Below, piece by piece: positions 1 through 12,300 of a stretch of DNA of 64,000 bases. How positions within the stretch are numbered: the stretch's first letter is position 1; every line of letters starts with the position of its first letter. The stretch is from positions 9,034,501 through 9,098,500 of the forward strand of contig JAJNNQ010000009.1 of the NCBI GenBank assembly GCA_027886175.1, read 5' to 3'. Both the position numbers and the translations under genes were made by a program. The stretch comes from Phylloscopus collybita (lineage: Eukaryota; Chordata; Aves; Passeriformes; Phylloscopidae). The notes beneath the pieces were generated by a model that worked only from the letters and a program-made list of their open reading frames with translations, made no database searches and was not told the origin of the DNA.

Positions 1-3000
1 AGAGAAGCCACCCTAAAAATGGTCTGGATATTGTCCTCAAGTCCTGTAGCACATCCTGGCTTGCTACTAAATACCATAAAAATAAGAGTCAAATGCTTAT
101 TTATTCACTACTTAAACATTCCTTCTAAAGCTTATAACTGTGCAGGAAAAGGCATTGCCTTTTATGCAGGGTAATTCCAAGACAAGAAGAGGAGTTACTC
201 TTTGTTGGTCTCTTCATTAATACAATTGCTGTGTTTGCAGTGCTTTTCTTTTATGAATGATCAACTCCAGAAACTGTTAAGAACTGTTTCTAGGTTATAA
301 ATAACGCTTCCTCCAGATACTCCTTTTGGAGACAAATGCTAGGTAGGAGTGGATATGACATAACGCTGATTTCCTGTCCTAGGAGTGTAAGATGTGGTAG
401 CTGCTACATTCACTCTAGGCTTCCTCCAGCTTTCCCTTCCTGGTTTCTTGTCTCTGCAGGATCATCTCAGATGGGCAATGTCCACACAAGTTGCAGGCAA
501 GGGGCACAACGTCTCACGTGAGACGAGGCCAATGGGTCTCTTTTCAGAGCTGCTCTTCTTGGCTTTAAACCCTGACTATTTTAATATCCAGGCCAGTGTT
601 TAACTGGACTCCCTCTGTTCTTCTCTGGTCAGCTGGATGTCAAGTTAAATTGGATCAGATGGTTCAGAGAGTGCAGGAGCAGGCAAGGGTTTGTGACTCA
701 AGTGGAGCCTGTGGAGCAGAGCTGGTGGTGCAGTGATGTTCATTCAGCCACTCTTTGCAAATGGGGAGGCAGAAGTGAGGAAGATGCAGAAAGGGGCCTG
801 GTGAGAGGATGCCAAACTCACTTTTATTTTGAAGTCCCAATAAATTTCTGTTTTCTCTTTAGGTGAGCGGTTTCACTGGGGGTTTCCTGAGAAGCCAAAA
901 TTAAGTACATTTGTGCAAACTGCTTTGGAGTTGTTCACAACTTTGGAGTATTTGTAACATTAGTGACAGAACAGAGAGAGGCCAATACCCTCAGGGTGAG
1001 ACAGAGTGCCACCAAATGCCAGTGGAAGGACTGTTGCTGACCCCATGTGCCCCAAACCTTGCACCAGAGCTCTCAGCTGCAGTGGGACAGAGCCTTCTGG
1101 GCTTCCATTTATATGATAAATACAGATTTGCTTGTGCAAAACGTAAGAAACATATGTAGGGACATAACCCCTCCCTCCTCTTTTCAGAAATGCAGTTATG
1201 TCCTTTTTTTTCTCTTGTGATCCACTTTTCAAGTTCAGACACTGTATGATGCAATTTAGAACTGCTCTAGGGCACCAGTATCAGCTCAGCATGCTGCTCA
1301 GCATCATCTTAAATCCATAGTTGAGCTCTGCTTCTGTGACACCAGTAGGTAGCTAAAATATATAGGCTGAAGGAAACTCATGATATCCAGCAAGTTGTGC
1401 CAGATTTTTGGAAAGTCTGTTCAAAAAGCCTGTCCTTCATAAAAATGAGAGCACAGGTGAGAAAGAGAAATGTTAAAGAGGATGTGTTAAGCCTGTGAGA
1501 TAGAGAACATGAACAGTGTATTGAAATATAAATTATCTAATCCATGTTGTCCGTGACACATGCAGTATAATTGAAATTATTTTGAATTATAGGAAGGATG
1601 AGAACCCATAGTTCTCCAGTTCTTGACCATGCACTAATACAGTTCTAGCATGATTGTTGTTTTCTGACTCCTAGCAGTCAAGGCCATCTCTAGGGAGAAT
1701 GATGAGCACTGAAATCCCACACAGGGATGAGCCCAAAGAGGGTTCAGAGAGGGCCTTTGAACAGGCCCACTGTGCTACAGTTAACAAAAACTATAAAAAA
1801 GAGAGGGTGATGGGATGTAATTTTGAATGAATGATCTGGATCCTCTGCTTTCTTGGGGTTTCTGCTGTATGTGTTACTTTGTGCCTTGGGGACCACTGTT
1901 GGATTCTGTTCTTGTAGTTCAGGTGCAAGATGACTGATTCTGACACTGCAAACAGGCTTGGGTGTGAGTTGCCAGGCTTTATGTTTAGATATTAAAGTGC
2001 CTGTGGACTCTCAGGTACCTAAGTGTAAATCTCAGTCTTGAATTTTAGAAGTGTGTCTACTTCTGCTATTTTGGGACCAAGGCACTGAGCAACTCTGCAA
2101 TGTTTTGTACATGCAACCCAGATTTAATAAGCAACATTCCCACTCCTTTTCTGTGGGCTGTGTGTGAGTAGTGACACTGCTGTGGTTCAGCATCATTTGA
2201 CTGTAAACACCATTTGCTGATGGGAACTCATTCCTACATGAACAGGAGCAGAAGAATGTAGTAACAAGTGTGGTGCTGTGACTTGCAGTAAAGGAGTAGT
2301 CAACACAGCAGCAGAATCACCACTTTGAAGTCCAGTTCTCTTTTAAATTGAGTCAAGTCTGTTTTCAAAGATTCTGGTCAGTGTGGGTGATGGTCATGTT
2401 CTACATGTCTGCTATTTCTGTATGACTTCCCCAGACCATTGTATCTCTCCTTTCTCATCTTATATGTTCTCACAGTTCCAGCCTAGCTGCATCCCTGGTG
2501 CAATGAAGAAGACCCCTGAACAGCCTCACAAGCCTTTGGTTATTCAACTTTAACCCTTTCCTACAGGTTTAGTTTGAAAAATAGAAATTGACATTTAGGA
2601 CTAAAACCTTACTTTTGCCAGGAGCAGATGAATCTGGGGATGCCTCCAGTTCATACCTGGTGAGTGATGTTCGTCAGGTAAACATGAGAGCTGATTTAAA
2701 CTGATTTAACTTGTGAAAACTTGAAGCAGTTGCTATGAGCATCAGCCCCCATGTTTAGGGACAGCAGTACTTAAACCCCTTTTGTGTCCAGGAGGAATAT
2801 CAAACACTTGTAACCTGTCAGAGATGTTTCTTTGTAACACTTTAGATTTTAAAGGTTTATATCCTTTATGCATTTATTTTAACCTGTTTAATATGTTAGG
2901 TGTTGTATATGGTAACCCTGAATTCAACTCCTACAGATTTTAACGTTGTACTCACAAAGGTTGCACTGAGGTTGACATTTTTACATTAAATAAGTCTAGG

Positions 3001-3199
3001 CTATTAGTGTCCAAAATACATGACTGAAGTAATTTACTGTAAGAATAGTTTTCATGCACATCTGTTCTGTGATCATAAGCCCATACATTGAAGTGCTTAA
3101 ATACTCTACTAGGAACCACTGAGATGAGAGGTGAAAAATCAGCCTAATCTTAGAGCATTTGTTTCTTGCCTTCTGAATCTGCCTTTTCTCTTTCTGCAG
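1..3199 (+). other. ABLIM2: Intron upstream of first visible exon (3' part)
   Basis: This is the 3' end of the intron that follows the exon carrying the first half of LIM1. That exon is not here: I looked for the Cys-X2-Cys start of LIM1 and did not find it. The stretch ends in a normal pyrimidine tract and TTTCTGCAG acceptor at 3191-3199. I see no repeat family, RNA gene or credible ORF in it; the open frames near 960-1250 show no protein character. Confidence 0.8.
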
Positions 3200-3383
3200 C
3201 ATGTGGATGTGACCTGGCTCAAGGAGGATTTTTTGTGAGACAGGGAGACTACATCTGTACTTTGGACTACCAGAGACTCTATGGCACACGATGCTTCAGT
3301 TGTGATGAATTCATTGAGGGAGAAGTGGTCTCAGCACTGGGGAAAACCTATCACCCAGACTGTTTTGTGTGTGCTGTCTGCAG
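3200..3383 (+). CDS. ABLIM2: ABLIM2 exon: end of LIM1 and start of LIM2
   Basis: The exon is 184 nt: two bases of a split Ala codon, 60 full codons, then AG of a split Arg. With the Ala as residue 1, Cys2, Cys20 and Asp23 complete the second zinc site of LIM1. Cys32, Cys35, His52, Cys55, Cys58 and Cys61 supply six of the eight ligands of LIM2. The segment CTLDYQRLYGTRCFSC bridges the two domains. The acceptor is CTGCAG at 3194-3199 and the donor is CAG|GTAGGT. The translation is almost identical to what I remember of mammalian ABLIM2 and clearly closer to it than to ABLIM1 (which has a CHGC motif) or ABLIM3 (CDSC). LIM domains bind protein partners, not DNA. Confidence 0.97.
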
Positions 3384-6300
3384 GTAGGTTTTCTACATGA
3401 AGTTGTGTTTCTGATGCCAGAATGCCCTGAATGCCAGACATTCAAACCTATAGCCTAGAGATAGGGTTTTCTGTTACTCAGTCCTTAAGAAATTGCAGAA
3501 GTAAAAAGAAAAAAAATCTGTAATTTTGAGTGCCTCTCTTTTTTCCAACTGTGTCTTTCCTTTTTATATTATCCTATGTGTGAGGTTTTCACTGTCCTCA
3601 TTGTAGGATGTTTTACCCCAAGTGTTGCCTTATTTCTCTGCTGTCTGCTGTTTTGTTGGCCTGAAGTTACAAAGGATTCCAATGCCAGTGGCTGAGTCCT
3701 CAGCAGTCTACAACTAAAGCCCAGTGTAGTTCAGTGGGATCACTTCCCACATGGGTCCCAAACCAGTACAAGGGACTGATGTCATTTTGACCTGCATCTT
3801 AATCCTTGTGTAGAAATAGCATAAACATATCTGTTGAAGACATCATGAAGAAGCCTGAAGTTCCCTAAACCTTCAGAAAACACACCATTTTAGCAACTTG
3901 GAGGAAATGGAAATGCTGCCATACTTTCTCTGGCTAAACTTGAGCTTTTAAGAGTACTAGAGAGGCAACCTCACTTTCAAAGGGTTTCAAAGCCCAACAG
4001 GGCACTGGTGCAGCACAGTTCAGATGCTCTGTGTGCTGTTGCCTCATGTCACCTGACTGTGCAGTCCCAAACCATGTCACTGTGGTTGTCTGCCTGCCTG
4101 CCCATGGAGCTGCCAAGCTCAGAAATCCTCCTGTGCCGATGCAGGAGCAGGACTTCAAATTCCAGAGCTGCAGTGGCTTGTGACAGAATCTCAATTAAAA
4201 AAGCAATTGCATGAATAATAATAATAGTGACGATAAGGGGAAGACTAAGACTGACAAGCCATTATTATATTAAATCCTGTCCAAGCTTTGCTGTGTTCAA
4301 TAGGACATTTTTCCTTTTGGATACTTTAAACAAACATGAAGAGTGAAGATAAGAAATAATCCTAAATTCTTTTTCTTATTTTATTTTTTCTTTTAATAGT
4401 AGGAAACATTATTTCAGTTGGATCTCGTGAGTTAACTGCTGGCTTCATATGCTCTTGGCCTGCAGCCTGGCAGTATTACAACTCTACAGATAAGCACAGT
4501 TAATTTTTGGTACCTTTATTATCAACACTAGTACCTTCTGTAAAGCAGGGTACTTCATTTAAGAGAAATAAAAAAACTGGTTGATTCTATTTTTCTGGCT
4601 AAATGTGCTTGTATCCTCAGTCACACCACTAGAGCTTAGAGGAAATTTATTTAACTGTATGTTACTATACTTAGAAACTACCTACCTTGGGTTTCAGGCC
4701 ATTGGATATACCAACTCCTGCTGTATTTAGTCAGTCCTTCAGCTGATAACTTGGAGCTTGGTGATACAGTTTATTTTTTCTCCCTGGAAATTTTGAATTA
4801 TTTTCCTTGTGACTAAAATATTTATACTAAGTACCTAACAATTTAACTTCAGGTGAGTTAAATTGCAGCACTGTGAAATTATTGCATGAATAATAATAAT
4901 AGTCACGATAAGGGGAAGACTAAGATTGACAAGCCATTATTATATTAAATCCTGTCCAAGCTTTGCTGTGTTCAATAGGACATTTTTCCTTTTGGATACT
5001 TCAAACAAACATGAAGAGTGAAGATAATAGTTGCAAATACTATGTGTGATGATGATGTGAAAAAGCTTTTAAAAAATGAAGTTCCTGATACAATAATATA
5101 TCATATAAAAAATAAAATCGGAGATGTTCCCTAACCTTCTGTATAACTAAATAGTTGTATTAAATGCTATTTTGCTGTTTGCAGTTGTTTAGTAGAGAGA
5201 TCTGCTTCTGTTGCTTTTCTTTGAAGGACACACAAATTCATAGTCTTCATCAGAGCCAGCTAATGCCCTGCTGACTAGCAGGATTCAATTAGTGTCTCCC
5301 AGGGGGGTTGTAACAATGATTTGTGGTGCAGAGCAGCAGAAGAATCCTGTCATGTGTTTATATGCTTTAAATCAGCTCCAATTACCCCTGTAATAGCAAG
5401 CCAGACATAACCTGTGTTTTTTATGGGGACGAGTGTCCTATCTAAACATCATCATCATTTATTTTATTGACTGATATCCTCAGTAAAAATAAGGTTGGTA
5501 GACTATTATAAAGATGTGTTGTTTAAGCCAGAAGAGGGAACTTGTTTGTTCGTTTAAAAAACAGTAATAATAAAACAGGGGAAAATGGTGTAAAACTCTC
5601 TACATTGCCTTTTTCCTTGGTGGGAAGAGTCAGGGGAACCATTTGTGCCCTCATTTCTTACAGATGGGAGGAAACCTTAAATACTGTGCTAAAGCACACT
5701 GTCAGTAGTAGTTGGTGGATGATGCCAACTGTATTTGGCATTACCTTTTACAGCCAGACTTTAATGTGGGTGCTGTGTTAGAAATCTAACCTCCAGAATG
5801 GTGTGAGTTTGAGAGGTGGTGACTGCCTGCCAGTGGGGCTGGAAAACAAGCCAGGCTCTTACCATCTTCAGCATGAAAACACTGGCAGCAGAAGGCATTT
5901 TGCACTTATGACACATTTCTCCAGAATGCTGCAGGATCATTAAATTCTTTTAAACGAGTACTTCTGCAACCCCTATTTCTGTAGCTGCTGAAGTACCACT
6001 TCTAAACTGTTTCTACATTGCATAGTAAACCAGTGTCAGTAGCAACTCCTTTTTTCTTTCCCTTATTTTCAGAGAAGATAAGGTTTGAATAGAAACATGT
6101 GGGAAGTGTTATGTGGTAGCATCAGTGAGAAAACCTAGCTAGCAGGAGCAGTGAGAAAAAGTCAGCAATCCAAGCTAGTTGTCTTCTGATATTACTACTG
6201 TTGGATGCCACATGGCCCAGTGTCATAGGGAACTGTATTGCTTGTACTCTCTGTGCTGCATTTGTAGCCTGCTGCCCTCCTCTGTGAAATCCCACTCATC

Positions 6301-9300
6301 CCTGGGTGTCTCTTGAGAGTCAGATGCTACTGCCCAGGGCTGCCACAAGCTAAAGTCTGAAGAAAAATAAAAGAATTTGTATTCAGAGAAAAACTGGTAA
6401 AAGTACAATATATCGTGTCATCTTATTTGATTGTTTCTCTCTATCTTGTTTTAACCAAGTGGCTCTTAAAAAACCAGGTTTCAATTATGTGTTTGCTCTG
6501 CTAGAGTAAAGATTGAGGGCTTAATCTCTTCTTCTTCCAGTGCTGTTGTAGTCTAGTGAAATGTTTCTTCTGCTGTTGTATTATGTGATGATAATGCCTA
6601 AAAGTAGGAATGAGTGGAAGAATAACAACATAGATTGAAAACTGTTGCAGATTAAAAGCTTACTCTGAATTCCCAGGAAATGGCTGAGCAATCTTCTTAC
6701 AGCTTCGTTAATTAGAAGGAGCTGTGTCCTCCAGAGGGTTGCCAAAAACATTTCCTTCAAAAGCTTCATGTGTTTGTAAAACTGAAATAGAAAAAGGGAG
6801 AAAATTGAGGTTGGCTGTAGCAATGGAAGCTTAGTTTCATTAAAATTGTACAAGTACTTCTTACATGGCTGTCATAGTCAGGACAGTGTGACTCTTATGT
6901 AGGATGGGAAAGGGCAGGACATCGACTCTTTCAGAAAAACTGGGTTGTCATACCTGTGCTAATACTCTGAAAATGAAATTTTCAGGAGGCATCTTAGTGT
7001 GTTAATAAGTCATATAGATTTAGGAAGCATGTTTAAGATGTATGGTCCCTCTAATGTGGTACTTAGAGTGTGATTTCTGTTACTTGTGGGCTGTGTGTTC
7101 ACTGAATATCAAAAAGCTGGGATTTGATTTTAGGGTATTATTGTAATTAGTAAAGTTGGGGGTGGGGGGTTGGTGTTTATGTACCCAGTTGGAGGAGTGT
7201 ATGTAATAGTTACCCTTTTAGTTTCGGTATTCTTGTACTTAATAGTTGGAAAAAAGTTGTGACATCTAAGTAATAAAGAGAAAACAATTTGACCTTTAGG
7301 TGGAGCATAGATTAGCACATACATCCCAGATTATTAAGGAAACAGGTTTGTATTTGCCTTACAGAATTTTTATATTTAAGTTTTTCTGATATCAAGAAGT
7401 TTTCTTTTAAAACAGCATCTTGACAGAAGCTGAATATATGCCATGTAGAGGTGAGTAGTATGTGGAGGGGAAAGAGGCAGATATATAATCTTCAAGGGGT
7501 TGCCTGCCAAACCCAGCTATAAAACCTCTTTCAACCCATTTGTATTTTTACTGTCTTCAAGAATAGAATTCCCTTTGGCCATGCAGTTGAATATAAAAAG
7601 AAAGAAAAAAAGAAAAGGATTTCAGAAAGCTGAAATTCAGTTTCTTCCTAAACATAGCAATCATGACAGACATTTTGAATATACTAAACCTTTTTATTTT
7701 CTCACTTTTTTTAGTGCTGCTGAATTTGGAAATGGTTTGATTCTTACTTAAGCAATACTGGGTGCTTGAGGCATCTTATGAAGTGGTCTTCTTCATCTCA
7801 CCACCAGTCACCCATGTCTGCTGCCTCTTGTCCTTTCACTCTTTACCTCTGAGAAGAGCGTGGCTCCAATTTTGTGTATGTGGCATCAAGTAGTTTTAGA
7901 CAGCAACACAATCTCCCCTGAGCAGGTACATCTCCTGCAGCCCTTGCCTGCCTGTGTGTCCTGGGCTGCAGCTCTGGACCAGGCCACCTTCCCTCATCTC
8001 CCTCCAGTAAATCTTGTTCTGAGGAGCCTGCTGCAGTCTATTAGGTGATGAACAGCAGGGAAGACCACATCCTGGATCTGCTGGCTGCACTAATGCCTTC
8101 CAGGACATGGCTAGTCAGTTGCTGTGGGGATGTGCTGCTGACTCATGTACAACATGGTGTCCACTGGGACCCCCACATCTTCTTGTGCTTTCCAGCTGTG
8201 GTGCACTGGTGTGTGTGGTTATTCCTCAGTGCTTGCAGGATTTAGCATTTTCCCTTGCTGAAATTTGTGTAGATGGTAGATAGCACTCAATGTCCACTTT
8301 GTATCATCATTTTAATCCATGGGGATGAATCCCCATGGAGCACCTTGAGGGATCTGATTGTACCAGGTACAAGTTAGAGCAGAATTTGATCCTGCTGGTC
8401 CTTAGGTTGCAGTCTGACATTACACCTGACCTGGTGTAACTGCAGCCACCTACTGAAATTAATAGCTTTGCTCCCTCTACAACCTGACCGCAGGCTTCTG
8501 TTAATTTTCATATATCAAATTTTGTTGACTGTTCAGCCACAGAGTCAGATCAGCAATTTAAAGAATAGATGGCCATCCATCTGCTCTGAAAAAAAAGAGA
8601 ATATTTTCTTTTGTCCCTCCTAGGAATTTTGAATGACTTGCCCACAGCTGCATAGATGGAGATGTGGTGCAGAGAAAGACAAGACCAGGACCTGACCTTT
8701 TGGTATCACCACACAGTTACCCTGGATTAGGCTGATGGTGATTTGATGTTTTACAACATAGTTTTGTTGGTCACCTCCAGATCTTTTTCTGGGTTTGCAA
8801 ATATTGTAGGCAGGTGGATAAAACAAAATTTGTTGGGAAATGAATCATAGATGTATTAAAATTCTACAAGTCATTTGGGAGAGCTACTTTAAAAATGCTC
8901 TTAATTCTCATTTTAAAAATAGATCATCCTACTGTGAAAATCTCACTGAATATTTATTAAAGGATAAGTAGCTAATTAAAACCCTATCCTGGTTTTTGCA
9001 ATACCTAGCAGTGTTCAGTGGGTGACTGCTGGTGAGATATCATTGTATTTGAAGGCAGATATGCTGCTCTTAGCCTATATATAGTCCTGCTCACAACTTA
9101 GAGAGCTCAGAAACTGAAACCTTGTTAATTGACTGTTACCACCTTCTGTTGTGCCTTCACTCATACTGGCACAGAAATGCTTGAGCAGAGCTGCTTGTGA
9201 AAGGGAGAGGTCAGCTGGCAGGAAAACTGTCAAATGTGTTGGGTATGAATTCCCAGTGAACAAGACAGCAGAACAAATTTTGAGACTTATTTATGGGTTT

Positions 9301-12300
9301 AGAAGACCTGTGAGTGGAGGAAACGTCTGTCTGTACCTTGGTGTGGACAGCTCCAAAGAATATTTCACTGGGGTTTTTTCAGAGCAAGATGTCTTGCATA
9401 TTTAGAGAACCTTAAAGAATCAAAATTGTTGCCCTCTCCCATTGGAATGGAAAGGCATGGTGATTAGCTACTGAACTCTTAAAAAATACAAGTACTGTAT
9501 TTTTGTGGGCTAGGAAGCCCCCTATGTGCCCTCCATCTAAGGAGGGTCTGTGACTTGCCATGGTACCTATGAGCTTTGGCACGTTTGGAGGTGTCATCTG
9601 CCTGGTTCTGTCTTTGTGCCATAGCAGGTCAATAATCCTGTTCTTCTAGTTTTAATTTATTTCCTTTTAGATTGTCTGCTTGCTTGGACAGTGATGGGAT
9701 GAGCCAATTTGAAGTGGGCAGTCCCTGTTTCTACTTCAGCTGCTGCTTGGTGCATCTGTTTGAGACAGGTTTCTGTGCTGAGCTGGGAGTTCAGCTGGAT
9801 CTTTATCCTTATCTTATTCTTATAGTATAAGGAGCAGTAGGGAGAGGTAAATATATCTTCCTGATTCAGGGATAATATATCTCCTGAATCTTCAAGATTG
9901 TTCAGTAGTCACAGTCATTTTTTAGAGCAGTGAATTGCTCATGGCTCCAGCACATCAGCATCCCCAGGATTATTAAAGGTGCAAAGCCTGGTATTTTACT
10001 GAGACACCTCATGAGAGCCCAGCAGGGTCGTGAGCTGAACCCACCCTTGCTTCCCCTAGAGACTGTGGCAAAAGGGAGTTGCCTTAAGGTACTGTCCTGC
10101 CCTGGATGTGCAACTGTGCACAGGAGAGAAAGATGCCAGGGTGGTTGAATGGCAGTGAGGGTGGTTGTTTGATGGTATCAGTGGAGCAGGGTGCTTGTTT
10201 TTTGGGGCTGTTATTTGGAGCAGATTAGCAGTCTGTGTGTATCTGTAAATCAAGACGAGATATCTTCCTGAAAACACCCAGGAGATTGTTTCTTGTTCAA
10301 GATCTTGTCTCAGTTCTGGAATGGTTGAAATCCCTTGGCTTATGTCTTTCCAGGTCAATTAGTAGTGCTAAGTTCTAGGCTTGATTTTGTAATATTTTGC
10401 TAAAATCAGAACATGATTAAATGGTTTCTTTCACATTGCAGTAGAAAACTAAGACAGCATCTGAATTGTATCATTCCTTTTTTAGACAGTTTTTGGTAAT
10501 TAGTCATGAATTTGTATAATCTTTATAAAAGTGTATCCCATTTACTAATTTTTATTCAAATGTATGTAGGTTCATTTGAATTAGCTTTGGGTTGGTCCAG
10601 ATGACCTTCAGAGGTCCTTTCCAACTTCAACTCTTCTGTGAATTCATAAAACTGATTTATTATTCCATGTATTAGAAGTATCTCTGACTTTTAAAAGTAT
10701 CAAAATCTGTTGCAGACAACAGTTATGACCTAAAAAGATAGCATTGGGAGTTTTTTTGAATATATAACACAGAAGCTTCCTGCTGTTGCATTGCTGCAAG
10801 ACAGGACAGATTTGCTCACTGGAGTGCATCTTCTGCACTCCATTTTATTTTTAGTCAATAACCTGCACTCCAGGTTATTGACTAAAATTCAGGGTACAAA
10901 ATCCACTTTGAAACAGATGGATCCTCCTGGATCTATACTTAACATGGTGTTGGACCTCGTTGTACCAGAGTCACACACAGATCATTTAGCTGGGTCAAAG
11001 AGTAAGGCAATATTAAAGACTATTTCTAGAAAGTATTTTTCCTTACTGTAACTTTAGTTAAGTGACAAGGTAGCAAGTTTTTGGACTATAAAGACTTGAG
11101 AAAGAGAAAAAAGTGAAAAGCAGAATTCATCAGTAGATATCAAAAAAAGATAATATTTACACTCTGTGTGTCCTCACGATTTTTTAAAATGGTCACCAAT
11201 GGTCCAAAATGGATGGCAGTGTTGAACACTTACTTAGCTGATTTCAAATGTATTTTAGTGACATTATACAAGAAACAAAGGACAGCATTGGTTTTGCTCT
11301 TTTTTTCTAAGTATTAAAAGATTTCTTTTAGATGTAATTCAAATGTAGAGTAAGCTTCTCTTAGGTAGTTTAGGGAACAAAATAATTTTTAAGTTTAGCA
11401 CAAAGTATCTGTGTAGCTTTTTTAGTGAAGACAACCTTGCAATTGGTATGAATTTGATAGCATTTGTGGGGGAATGTCATGCAGAGTTTTAATGAAATGT
11501 TAATGAAGTAGTCTGATCAGATGGACTTTACCATGAGGCAGAAGGTGTGTGTTATGTTTGTGCCCCACTTAAGCCATATCTTGATAGCTTGGCTAAGGAT
11601 TTAGTTGGACATGAGCTTTGGGTGGAGTGAAATGTGTTTCTAAATCCTCACCATCCTTTGCTGCATCTGAAGTGATTTGTCCATCTGGTTCCCTTAGAGA
11701 AAAAGCCTCAGTGGTTTCTGTGCCCAGACAAGGAAGTGCACAGCAGAGAGCCTTTGTTTTAAGGACGTTGATAAAAAGGAATGATTTAATTAAGTGTAAG
11801 GAGAGCTGTTGTTGAGTAGGGAAAATAAGTAATGTAGACACTTCGGGTTTTATAACTGGGATAGGTTTTTCCCTTGGAGAGTTCACTAACATTTGCTTTC
11901 TGAGCACAAGGACTTTGATGTGGTAAAAGTTGTGAGGACAAGTGCTGGTTTTTAGTGTATAAAAGTCATCACTCTTGTGCAGCTATTTAACAACATAAAA
12001 GCTGCATTTGCATCTATTTAACTCCCTGTAATGCCAATTCTATTTTCATTCTGTAACTGATCCTGTTAGTGATGAACCCTGGCTGATACTACGTTTCCTA
12101 AATACACAACAATTCGGACTTGAGTGCTCACTGTGTTTTTGTATCTTTACTCATTATTTTTTTTTCCTAAGAAGTTGTAACCATCTGCATTTGAAGTTGT
12201 CTGTTTGATATGTTCCTTTGATACTTAAGCCTTTAAGTGGCTGGAAAACTGAATGAGAACTGGGCAAGCAGAGAAAGAGAAGCCAGAGTATAATCAGTTC

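Noticed and set aside
8590..8720. GACTTGCCCACAGCTGCATAG resembles ancient MIR-like SINE cores
   Set aside because: Only about 60 bp with weak similarity. Cannot be supported without alignment to a repeat library.
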